Below, piece by piece: positions 33,973-45,258 of a stretch of 64,000 nt of DNA (positions are counted from its first letter, which is position 1; every line of letters begins with the position of its first letter). The notes beneath the pieces are model-generated. The model saw nothing but the letters and a program-made list of their open reading frames with translations. It was not told the DNA's origin and made no database searches. A program made the translations under genes and the position numbers. Where the stretch lies: the NCBI GenBank assembly GCA_016647705.1, contig CM028326.1, forward strand, positions 29,337,401-29,401,400, read 5' to 3'. The stretch is from Eucommia ulmoides (lineage: Eukaryota; Streptophyta; Magnoliopsida; Garryales; Eucommiaceae).

Positions 33973-35735
33973 TACCTAAAAAATATTCAAAAGAAACCTA
34001 TGAAATGATGAAAAATATTTTTATGGAAGATAACCATAATTTCCTCCCCATTAATCTAGAATTCGAAGTTTGACATGAATATTGAGTTTTGGCTAAAACC
34101 AATTCCATACCCCAACTCTAAAGTAGTTTTCGGTTTCAATGAAGCTCACAAACTGGAAACAGTTAACAAAATACAATGAAAATAACATATTTATTGATTA
34201 GATAGAAATAAGTCAAAAAAATACGTATTTGATTCTTTTACAAAAAATTACTTTTAAATCTAAGAGAATCGTAAGTGCGTGTTTGTCCTTGTGCCAAAGT
34301 TAGGGAGAACACTGAAATATGTTGTTAGGTCTCTTTATTTTCTTAAAAATGATTTGATTCTTTAGTCATAATCTATCAAAACACAGTACACTTGCCGGAT
34401 CAATGATTTTGCTTACTATGTCTCAAAGGAGTTGAGTAATAGTGTTCGTATCTCTTGCTTCAAATAATTATGTTCATTCAATTATGATCCTTTTGTTGTT
34501 GAGGAAGATGAGTGTGATTTCTAAAATATAACTTGTGTGATATGTAGCGATGAAGGAGTCGGATGACCTCTAATTTTCCAGAGTAGTATTTAGGTCAATT
34601 TTTCGTTTTTTTAGGTCCCACAACATGATAAGTTGGAAATTATGAATTGGGGATTGACAAAATGGAATAGAGGTACAAATGACGGATAGATCTCTAAAAC
34701 TGGTACAAACAATCTGAATCCTTCTATTTACTTCCATCAAAAAATTAAAATTTAATTGTTTGTTTTGCCTTTTAAAGTTAACCTAGTTTTAGGTAAAAAA
34801 CTAAAAAATATTTTTTATTGGAAATTGTAGAGGGAAACATTCTATGGTATTTTTCACGTTTAGTAAAAAAAAATAAAACACAAAAAAAACATACAAAATA
34901 GATTGGAGGAAACAACCATCTCTTCTGCAACTGGCCACAGTGGCTGATCTCTCTCCTCCTCTCTTTCTCTTACTCTAGTCTATCCAAATGCCGTCATGAC
35001 CACAAAAGCCGAAGCCATGCACCATCGGCAACCTACAAATCTGATCACTTGCCATTGCTGCAGCCTGTTAGTATCGTAGCTCTTCGTCGCCGCTGGTCTC
35101 GGCAGTAGGCGGAGAGAGAGAGAGGAAAAAAGAACTAAACGCATATGCAACACCATCTCCATCTAAATTGATCAATTTATTACTCAAAAATATATCACAA
35201 TCTATCATCACTATCATTCAGATTTCAGAATAGATCTGAAATCTCAAAATGAGGATGTAGATGAAGTGGAAAGAGACTGAAAATGGTGCTATTTTTGTCT
35301 TTTCATATCCAAATTCATTTTTGGTTCATGCATTTAGAATTCCAAACCTAAAATTCACAATTTTACCAGCATAATTTTTCATCCATAAATTAAAAGTAAT
35401 GGAAAATAAGAAAATATGGGAGTGGAATTTTTCAAAATGAAAAGGGTTGTAGATGAGAGTTGGAGCTATGTTATTCTTTCTTCATCCATCTCTAGCTTAA
35501 GTAGGTCTACATTAGCACCATCATCTGCCAAGTAATCAATAAAGCTGCATCTCCAACAATTCCTCAAAGAACTGCATTTCCAACAAAACAATTCCTCAAG
35601 CCATGTTAATCAACAGTTTCATACTTCTATAATTCAATGATCTTTATAATTTTTTCTCACACAAATTAAATGAAGAGAAGATTTGTTCAATTTTAAAAGA
35701 AACTCTTCTAAGTAACCTTTAAAAAAATGATACCA
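33973..35735. other. Intergenic DNA, no gene recognised
   Basis: AT-rich with GA/CT tracts near 34950-35130. The short open frames, including a 60-codon one on the minus strand near 35000, have no recognisable domain. Confidence 0.35.
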
Positions 35736-35737
35736 CC

Positions 35738-35938
35738 TTTTTTGGATCGGATGTCAAGAATTTCCTGAATAGCTATGGTCGTAATCACACCGGTAAGAGC
35801 ACCAACCAAACCAACCATATATGCAACCGGTGTAGTTTGTATTGCGACCCCAGCTAGCTCACACCTTGTTGGAAGAACATCCACAATTTCATGGTAGATC
35901 AATTTGACATAGGGAGTGATATAAAAACCCCCAATGTC
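35738..35938 (-). pseudogene. Unrecognised exon-like fragment with one membrane helix
   Basis: The minus strand is open across this block and reads GGFYITPYVKLIYHEIVDVL followed by a hydrophobic segment (VAYMVGLVGALTGVITTIAI), which looks like a transmembrane helix. Residue composition is protein-like, unlike the neighbouring AT-rich frames. An AG precedes it at 35940-35939 and candidate GT donors follow near 35735. I do not recognise the protein. It may be an exon of a host gene, a relic, or a captured fragment. Confidence 0.3.
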
Positions 35939-36218
35939 CTCAGTGCAAAGAACAATATAATTACATTCACTGTAGCAAGCGGTGAGTGTTTGCAAAGTCG
36001 GCAGGCTAAAGGGTTCAAAGATTTATCGTGTTTCTTGTTGTGATCATGTCTGTAGTTGGGACGATAGTCAGATACGGCTAAAGAGTTGGAAATAAAGAAG
36101 CTTGTATAAGACCTTGTAAACTTTTCGAGAATTTTACACATATTGATTATAAATTCCAATTCCACACAACCAAACATAGGACAACTAGGAAAAAAAAAAT
36201 ACTATTGTTCTTTTGCAG

Positions 36219-36291
36219 ATTTCTAGAACAAATTTTGGGATCAAAATTTAAATTAAAAAAAAAACACCTTCCAGAAGAAGATGCCGAGCAG
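36219..36291 (+). other. Unrecognised exon-like fragment, plus strand
   Basis: A 73-base open block lies between a good acceptor (TTCTTTTGCAG) and donor (CAG then GTAATA). It encodes FLEQILGSKFKLKKK then HLPEEDAEQ, a basic-then-acidic peptide. It has no neighbouring exon I can link to it. It lies on the opposite strand from the fragment at 35738-35938, so the two do not form one gene. Confidence 0.3.
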
Positions 36292-36934
36292 GTAATATTT
36301 ATGGGTTACATTGTCTACATACTGAAGTTTTCCTTTGTTGGCAATAGCCACTACTGCTCTACACATGACTATCTCAGGAACAAATGAAAGTAAAGCCTAC
36401 TAAGTTGGTGTTGAAATCTATAAGCCTGCACAATTGCTAAAAAAACACATATGGAATTGAAAAAAATAGTCATGCTAAATTAAATGATCACTTGGCCAAT
36501 TAAACTTTTTTTTTTTTTTTTTTTGTAACTAATGTAATAAACAACATATTCAAGATTTGTAAATTCATGGAGCAACTTGCGATGGTACATCCATGTACAT
36601 GGAAACATAGATACAGTAAAACGGAAACAATGTAAATAGCAGCTCAGCATTCAAAGAAAATGTGAGCCAAAAAGAATTTGGATATTTCTTTCAGCAGTAA
36701 GAAAGGGAAGATGATGAAGAATTTGGTAAAATTGATCGATGAAGAAAACTAACTAAAAGTTGTTATATATTTATATGCTTAGAATTGAAAGAGGGGGAAG
36801 AGGTAGAAGCAAAACTAGCAATAATTAGTTCATAACTCCTCCATTCATTGCATTGTGAATTTGAAGGAAGCTCTTGTCGTGGAAAGAAGTCATTATTAAC
36901 CATCATGGATTTGTGTAACTGAAGAAACCCTAAG
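36292..36934. other. Intergenic DNA, nothing recognised
   Basis: AT-rich. A minus-strand open frame near 36763-36930 has a serine-rich end but no recognisable domain. Confidence 0.35.
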
Positions 36935-36939
36935 ATGAG

Positions 36940-38550
36940 TGATAGGTGTGATCTACCTATATATTTCCAAACCAATTTTGTTAGTTTTAGAGTATTTTTT
37001 TATAGTATTTTATTACGTTTTAATTAGTTGTTATTCTTTTTGTATAAATTAGGTGTGTGGGGCAAAAATATAGAAAAATAGAGCGTAAACGATGAGATTG
37101 AACCAAGAACGGTAGAAAAACGAGCAAGGCGACAATATTCTGAAAGAAGCCCACCGCCGTGACGTCTAGACCTCCGCCGTGACGGCAAAAATGCAGAGAA
37201 TGACTTATTATTGCTGAACATCCACTGCCGCGGCTGTGAAAATGTAGGATGTCACTAAAATCCACCGATGTCTTCACCGCCTAGGCGATCAACCAATTGA
37301 CCTACTCACTGCCGCGGCGGTGACCTCTGCACAGACTTATGTTATTTTTTAGATATTTTTGAGATCTTTTCCCTATTTAAGCCATCATTCTCCCTAATTT
37401 TTGGCATCTCTTGGAATGCTACCACCCTTAGAACATATCTAGGGTGAGGTAGAGGAGTTTTAGAGGGAGAGCTCATATCCCAATGGAGAGAAAGACGGCG
37501 AAGCGATCGTTGAATGTTCTTAGTGGCTAAACTTCGGACGAGGCTAAGTTCTTCGATTTCTTCCCTTATTTCTTTAACTTAGAATTTTGTGAGCATGTTT
37601 AGCTCGTGCTTTCTTATAAATACTTTTATGGCCATTTGTTAAACGTAGATTGCATAGGGATTTAACAATATATTTATAAATATGTGATTCGTATGATTTC
37701 GATGTTGCGTTTAGGTTTGTTCTTCTTAGTTTGATTGTGTTTTTCGTATTGTTTGTTTATTATGCTTAGAATGATATTTGGAGAATACGGGGTTTGACTT
37801 TCGGAAGAGGTGACCCAGGATTCGAACTAGGGTAAACGAACGCCACGATCCAATAACCTGTGAGGGAGTTGGATTGTGTACAATAGATAACGTTGGGGTA
37901 AGACTCACGTGACGTAAGGTCATTAAGACGTTGAAGGGGATTTCTTCATTGACATGAAGTCGCGTATTCCCTCGTCTTACACTCGGGAGAGGTGGCGGGA
38001 GAGTTTACGAACTGAGATTGTCGATAGGGTAAACACAACGCGACGATCCAATAACCCGGTCGGGAGTTGGATTGTGTGAAATCAATGACGTCGGGGTGAG
38101 ACTCATGTGACCTAGGGTCGTTAAGACGTTGAGGGGGACTTATTCGTTGACACAAAGTCATGTATTCCCCCGTCTTACACTCGGGAGAGGTGGCGGGGGA
38201 GTTTACGAACTGAGATTGTCAAATAAGTCGAACACCGTAAACGGAAGTCAATCGAGATCGAACACGTATTTGTAAACCGAGTTAATCCCTAGACAATTCT
38301 TTCCCCTAAAAAATCTCATTATATTAGTATAGTTAATTTAGGTTATATTAGTATTAGTATTAATTAATTAAATACATTTGTTTTTAGCCTAAATAAAGTT
38401 AGGTCATGATAAATGCGGTACTCAATAATAACGACAACCAATCCCTGTGGATATGATACTCGATCTTAAAAGATCCATCATACTAAAACTTTGACCTCGT
38501 ACACTTGCGACTAGTCAATACGCGAGCGTGTAAAAGACGCTCGTCGTACA
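36940..38550 (+). mobile_element. Solo LTR, Athila-type gypsy
   Basis: A 1611-base LTR runs from TGATAGGTGTG to CGTCGTACA, bordered by a perfect ATGAG duplication (36935-36939, 38551-38555). Its order matches the other Athila LTRs: CTATATATTTCCAA near the start, a GC palindrome cluster (37140-37330, for example CACTGCCGCGGCGGTGA), a TATA-like CCCTATTTAAG near 37371, and the ACTCGGGAGAGGTGGCGG segment. That last segment occurs twice (about 37925-38045 and 38118-38225) as an internal duplication. Confidence 0.87.
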
Positions 38551-38555
38551 ATGAG

Positions 38556-38821
38556 AATCATTGAAAACTAATAAAAATTAAATATAACACAGTAATTGAA
38601 TTAGAAATGAAATTATTCCAAACCGATGACAAATTTACATAAATAAAGAATTGAATTTAGAAATTGGCATGCATTTGTTAAAGATTAGAATGCCAAACTA
38701 GTGAGAAGTTTGAAACGAAAGTTTGCTTCAGCTATGTGGTGTTTGTAACTGAAAAATTAAGTGAACCATTGGAAACGGTAGATTGAGCATCCATGAACAT
38801 ACCATTAATGAAGGTGGAGAT
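38556..38821. other. Spacer between two Athila LTRs
   Basis: AT-rich host DNA between the solo LTR and the 5' LTR of the large Athila element. No feature recognised. Confidence 0.5.
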
Positions 38822-40142
38822 TGATAGATTGATTTTATCTATATATTTCCAAGTCGAATTTGGTAGTTTTCAAGTGTTCTTGTAATGTTTTAATTCATTT
38901 TTATTTGTTTTTTTTTTTTTAATATATATCTAAATCAGGTATTATGGGTGAAAACGGTTGAAATTCAAGCTTGTCGGTAGGACGTCAGTGAAGAAACGTG
39001 TGAAAAAAGAGCAAAAAATGGTTTATATATGCTACTTGCTGCAGCGCCCAAAGGCAAGGGCCACTGGCCCTTGCTCGCTGCAGCGAGCAATAACTAGTGG
39101 TTGTTTTGCCTACAACTCGTTACAACTAGCTTTTGTTCGTTGCAGTGCCCAAACACCAGTTGACACGCATTTTTCAGATATTTTTAGGATATTGTACTAT
39201 TCTATTTATATCCTTTCATTCCTACATTTCCACGAACGTTTTTTGGAGCCCTAGATCAGACCAAGCAGGAGGAACACATCATTAGAGAAGAAGAAACGAT
39301 CTTGGAGCGAATTTTGAGGAAGTGGAACCATCCACTTTACATATTTGACTTTCCTTTCTTGTTTCTCTCTTTTATTCTAAACTTTTGTTGGTTGTTTGAT
39401 GATGTATATCTCATGTGTAGTTGAATATTTGGTTATGGCCATATGTAGCTAAACGTTTATTATCTAGGGATTGATGTAGTTCACGAATATTATGTTTGAG
39501 TAAATCTTTGTTTCGTTAACGGTTGTTCATCCCTACTTGATCGTGTTTACCATTTTATTACTTCCATAGTATGCTTGTTATGATATTGTGGTTGATTTGA
39601 GAATACGGGATTTGACACTCGGGAGAGGTAACTCCGGATTCAGACTAGGGTTTAAAACACAACACAACGTTCTAATGTTTTGGGAGATTATTAGAACGTG
39701 TGCAATCCGTGAGGTTGAGGCAAGACTCATGTAATCATTTAGATGCTTGATAAGGATATCAGTGTTGATGTGGTTGCATATTCACTCACTTTACACTCGG
39801 GAGAGGTAGTGAGCGAGTTTTAGACACCTAGATTGTTGAATAGATTGATAACCGTTAATGTAAATTAGACTAAATCAAGCACATTTAAGTGAATGAAGTT
39901 AATACCTAAATAATCCATTCTCATAGAACTTATTCCAAGCATTTTAGTTTAATTAGTTTTCATATAGCGAACACCTTTCAAATCTTTAATCGTCTAGATA
40001 AAATTGAGTTATGTCAATTGTAGTACTTAGCTTGTTCTAACGATAAATCCCAATAGACGATATTCGATCATCGGATCACTTTATTACTTGTTGACCTCAT
40101 GCACTTGCAAGTAATTTAAAGCGCATTAAAATAATTGTAACA
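38822..40142 (+). repeat. 5' LTR of the large Athila element
   Basis: Begins TGATAGATTGATTTTATC, parallel to the solo LTR start at 36940, and ends near AATAATTGTAACA. A palindrome cluster built on GCTCGCTGCAGCGAGC lies at 39045-39170, with a TATA-like CTATTTATATCC near 39200. Confidence 0.8.
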
Positions 40143-40146
40143 AGTT

Positions 40147-40168
40147 TTTGCCGCCATTGCTTGGGATT
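40147..40168 (+). other. Athila primer-binding site
   Basis: TTTTTGCCGCCATTGCTTGG lies just after the LTR and has the TTGGCGCCGTTGCC form used by Athila elements, with a few changes. Confidence 0.6.
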
Positions 40169-40479
40169 TTCAGTTAGTAATTAAGTTGATATTACTACAA
40201 AGTCGCTCAATATTGATTTAGATACTCTTTTGTTTCATTAATTTTTGTTTAATCATTTTCATTAGTTGTGGTGACTGATAGTGTATGCAACTTAGCTGTA
40301 GTTTGGAATTCCTTGCTCTTGATCTAGAAATTGAACGTACATTAAGGAGGCTAAGGAGAGAAATGAGAAGCCAAGCTCGAGAAATGGCCGACGGTGGTGA
40401 TGACCATGTACTATGACAACCGTCGGTGCCTCAAGCGCTACCACAACAACCATCAGAACATGAAGTTCAAAAACAGTTT

Positions 40480-41690
40480 ACTATAGACCTATTATGTTTG
40501 ACAACTATTCAGGGATCCGGAGGCAGCCGATCCAAGCCAATAACTTTGAGTTGAAACCCGCCTTGATCAACGTGGTTCAACAGAACCAATATGGAGGGAA
40601 TCTTCATGAGGATCCAAATATCCATTTAGCAACATTCTTGGAGATATGTGACACCATGAAGATCAATGGAGTTGTGGAGGATGTCATTCGGCTAAGGTTA
40701 TTCCCATTCTCCCTTCGAGACAGAGCCAAGGATTGGTTTCAATCCGTCCAACCGGGGAGTATCTCAACTTGGGAGGAACTAGCTCAATGGTTCCTCACTA
40801 AGTTCTTTCCCCCATCGAAGAAGTCACAGTTGGGATGGGAGATTACTCAATTTCGCTAAAGGGATTATGAACCACTCTTCGAGGCATGGGAGCGATTCAA
40901 GGATTTATTGAGAAAATGCCCCCAACAAGGGTATCAAGATTGGTTTAAAACCCAAATTTTCTATAATGGATTGGGTGGACTAAAGAGAACAATTGTGGAC
41001 GCTGTATCTAGAGGTTCTCTGTTATCCAAAACTCCGAACGAGGCTCAAGTGCTCTTGGAGGAGATGGCGGCAAATAACTATCAATGGCCCAGTGAGCGAA
41101 ATATGGGATGAAAGGTAGCCTCTATTCATGAGGCCAATCCTCTTGCTACTTGTCAGCCTAAGTGTCGAAACTCACGGAACAGCTCGTTGCTTTCTCTACC
41201 AGAGATATCTTTTCAAGTCGAGAAACGGAAAATGTGGTAAGTACTTCACAACCGGGGGTTGATAGTGAGTTTGAGGAATAGCACTTCGCCAACAATCGGG
41301 CCTACACCTTTAGGCCTGCCAACAACATCCCAACTCATTACTACCCCGGGATTCGGAATCACAAAAATTTCTCTTATGCGAATAACCAGAATACTTTGCG
41401 ACCTCCTCCCGGATACTCTTCGCAATCACAAGGATTTTAGCCGCATTAGCAAAGTCGTCCTTTGCAACAACAACCAGTGGAAAGAAATAAGCCACCATTG
41501 GAAGATTTGCTCGGCTCGTTTATGAAAGAGATACAAAACATTATGCGAGAAACGCGGCATAATCATCTCAACAAGCATGAGACGCAGCTTGACAACATTA
41601 AGACAACGTGCACCAATACAAATTCAATCGTAAAGTCGCTGGAAACTCAAATTGGTCAGTTCGCTAGTGCTATAAAAGGGTAAACCTCAG
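40480..41690 (+). pseudogene. Athila gag region (fossil)
   Basis: The stretch from about 40500 has the strongly conserved Athila Gag core: IRRQPIQANNFELKP, HLATFLEICDTMKINGV, RLRLFPFSLRDRAKDWFQS and ELAQWFLTKFFPPSK. A later segment near 41640 (KSLETQIGQFASAIKG) matches the Gag C-terminal helix. It encodes the particle protein in intact relatives; here it is broken. Confidence 0.88.
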
Positions 41691-42149
41691 GGAAGTTTCC
41701 AAGTGATACGAAAACTAACCCAAGGGATGGCAAAGCCATCACCTTGAGGAGCGAAAAGGAAATTGAAGCAACAATACCAAAGGAGGATGAGCTAAATGAG
41801 ATAATTGATGTTGAAAAAGAACCCATTCTGGATGAGGAGAAGAAGGAAGCTCAAAGGGTAAATCTGGGTTCCATATCTTTTCCGACCAATCAACCAATGA
41901 TCACTCTACCTTTTCCATATCCACAATGGTTTCAAAAGAAGAAATTGGATTCTCAATTTGCAAAATTTCTTAAAATTTTCAAGAAAATCCATATCAATAT
42001 ACCGTTTGCCGATGCACTAGAGAAAATACCCAATTATGGGAAATTCTTGAAGGACATAATGACCAAGAAGAAGAAATTGGAAGAATATGAGGCCGTCAAG
42101 CTCACAGAGGAATGTAGTGAAATCTTTCAACGAAAGTTGCGTTAAAAGT

Positions 42150-42470
42150 TAAAAGATCCCAAAAGTTTCACTATTCCGTGCACGATAGGAAAATCTCATT
42201 TTGATAAGGTGATTTGCGATCTTGGAGTAAGTATCAATCTCATGTCGTCATCCGTTTTTCGGAAATTGGGGCTTGGAGATGCAAAGCCCACTACTATTTC
42301 TCTAAAAATGACGGATCGTTCATTAACCTATCTGAAAGGAATCATTGAAGATGTGCTTGTACAGGTGGACAAATTCATCTTTTCGGTGGATTTTGTCGTG
42401 TTGGAGATGGAGGAAGACTGATAGATTCCAATTATATTTGGGAGTCTTTTCTCACATCCAGGAAGGCATT
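42150..42470 (+). pseudogene. Athila protease region (fossil)
   Basis: ICDLGVSINLMSSSVFRKLG is the Athila-type aspartic-protease active-site region (normally CDLGASINLMPLS), followed by the typical KPTTISLKMTDRSLTYLKGI stretch. Part of the fossil. Confidence 0.8.
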
Positions 42471-42919
42471 GATTGATGTTCATAATGAGAACTTGACTTT
42501 AAGGGTCAATGACAACGAAGTGAAGTTCAACATTTTTAATACAATGAGGTTTCTGGAAGAGTGTCCAACTTTCAATCGAGAGGAAGTGGCAGACTTGTGC
42601 ATTAGGGAGTTCTTTTATGAAAATTACGTCCTATCTCTCGAAGCTGTTCCTAAAGAAATAGTGAATTTGGTTTAAATGGAGACCCTTGATAAAGAAGATA
42701 GTTAAAAAAATATCTCAAATCCATCTCATGGTGGGTTGATTCTCAAGCGATTACTGGATCACCTTCAGTATATATTCTTGGGGGAGAACTCTACCGAGCT
42801 GGTCATTATTTCATCGTCTTTGACTCAAGAAGAAGAATCAAAACTTCTCATTATCCTGAACACAAGTTCGCATTCGCGTGGTTTATTTTCGACATAAAGG
42901 GAATAAGACCGACTATATG

Positions 42920-44260
42920 CATGCATAAAATTATGATGGAGGACTTATTTAAGCCCTCAATTGAGTATCAAAGAAGGCTAAACCCTGTGATGAAGGAGGT
43001 GGTCCATGCCAAAGTGTTAAAGTTGTTGCATGCCGGAATTATCTATGCGATATCAGACAGTGAGTTGGTGAACCCGATTCAAGTGGTTCCGAAGAAAGAT
43101 GGTATGACTGTTGTGAAAAACGAGAGGAATGATCTAATTCTCACATAAAACATCATGGGATGGAGAGTGTGCATTGGCTATAGAAAGTTAAACATGATCT
43201 CTTTCTTCTCCCGTTCATCGACCAAATGTTGGATCGTCTCTCCGGTTATGACCATTATTGATTTCTTGATGGATATTCAGGCTATAATCAAATAGTCATT
43301 CGACCAAAAGATCAAGAAAAGACAACATTCACTTGCCCATCTGACACTTTTGCATACCATCGTATGCCGTTTGGTTTATGCAATGCTCCGATAACTTTTC
43401 AATGGTGTATGATGGCGATTTTTTTTGACATGGTGGAAGATATAATGAAAGTGTTTTTGGATGATTTCTCAGTCTTCAGTTCATCCTTTGACCATTGCCT
43501 CTACAATCTATCACTTGTTCTCAACCGATGTGAAGAGAAAAAGTTAGTTTTAAATTGGGAGAAGTGTTATTTCATGGTCAAGGAGGGAATCCTCTTAGAC
43601 CATTGGGTCTCTTCCAAGGGGCTTGAGGTAGATCGGGCAAAGAATGAGACAATCTGGAAACTTCCCCCACCGATCAATGTAAATAGAGTAAGAAGTTTCC
43701 TAGGCCACACCGGCTTCTACCGAAGATTCATCAAAGACTTTTCGAAAACGGTAAAGCCATTGTGCCATTTGCTTGAAAATGACTTCCTATTCATATTTTA
43801 TGATTCTTGTAGGGGAGCGTTTAATGCCAGGAATGAGAAATTGATCTCGGCTTCGATTATAGTCGCACCGGATTGGAATGAGCCATTTGAGATCATGTGT
43901 GACGTGAGTGATTATTCAGTTGGAGTTGTTTTAGGCCAACGCAAGGAGAAAATTTTTCGGTCAATATACTATGCAAGCAAAATTCTCAATGATGCATATG
44001 AGAATTACACCACTACGAAAAATGAGATGTTGGTGGTGGTCTTTGCTTGTGATAAGTTCCGTTCATATATTATAGGGTCCAGGGTGATCATCTATATGGA
44101 CTATGCCACCATCCAATACTTATTTGCAAAGAAGGACTCTAAGCCTTATCTAATCCGATGGATTCTCTTGCTTCAGGAATTTGATGTTGAGATTCGGAAC
44201 AAGAAGGGGAGTGAAAATGTAGTAGCTGATCATCTCTCACAGCTTGTGTTAGAAGATGTT
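42920..44260 (+). pseudogene. Athila reverse transcriptase-RNase H region (fossil)
   Basis: Visible RT landmarks are a VVPKKDGMTVV segment near 43085, MPFGLCNAPITFQWCMM near 43364 and the catalytic FLDDFSVF near 43456. The LGHTGFYRRFIKDFSK connection follows, then RNase H with EIMCDVSDYSVGVVLGQ and YTTTKNEMLVVVFA. Order and wording fit Athila Pol. Broken copy. Confidence 0.87.
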
Positions 44261-44479
44261 GGTGATGATTCTTGTATCACAGAAATTTTCCCGAATGAGC
44301 AATTATTCAATATCGAAGTTAAACTTTGGTGGTTCGCAGATATAATCAATTATTTCACATGCAAGATGTTGCCCCCAGACCTATCTAGTGCCCAAAGGAA
44401 GAAATTCCTATTTGATGTGAAATATTATATGTGGGATAACCCTATGTTGTTTAAGAAATGCGCCAATCAAGTCATTCGG

Positions 44480-45253
44480 CGATGTGTTCCAAAAGCGAAA
44501 ATTGCATGCATTCTATATCATTGCCACTCATCACCGTGTGGAGGTAATTTTGGTGCAACACGAACAGCTACTAAGGTGCTTCAATTAGGTTTTTACTAGT
44601 CGACTTTTTTCCATGACTCATATACTTTTGTAAAAACCTGTGATCAATGCCAGAAGGTCAACAACATCCCGAGGTGACATAAGTTGCCCTTAACATCCAT
44701 TCTTGAGTTGGAACTCTTTGACGTTTGGGGAATTGATTTCATGGGACCGTTTTCTCTGTCCTTTGGTCAGGAGTATATCTTGCTGGTGGTGGACTATGTG
44801 TCAAAATGGGTAGTGGCTGTGGCCACGCCGATCAACGATGCTAAAGTGGTTCTAAAATTTCTTCAAAAGAACATAATGACAAGGTTCATAACTCCTCTAG
44901 CCATCATTAGCGATGAAAGAAACCTAATTCTGCAACAAAATTTTCAATACTCTACTGACAAAGTATGGAGTCCGGCACAAAATGGCGCTTCCTTACCATC
45001 CCCAACCAAACGGCCAAGTTGAAGTGTCCAATCAAGAAATCAAACAGATCTTGGAGAAGACGGTTCACTCCAACCATGAAACTAGACGATGTATTATGGG
45101 CATACCGCATGGCTTTTAAAACATCGATCAGAATGTCTATATCGGTTGGTATTCAGGAAAGCGTGCCATTTTCTGGTTAAATTGGAGCACTGTGGCTATT
45201 GGGCGATAAATAAGCTTAATTTTGATCTCAATGCTTTAGGGAAACAACGTCTC
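44480..45253 (+). pseudogene. Athila integrase region, left part (fossil)
   Basis: The zinc-site region (YHCHSSPCGGNFGATRTATK, then CDQCQK) and core motif FDVWGIDFMGPF are visible, as is YILLVVDYVSKWV. The chromovirus LTR begins within this region at 45259, after the target duplication CTACA. Confidence 0.82.
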
Positions 45254-45258
45254 CTACA

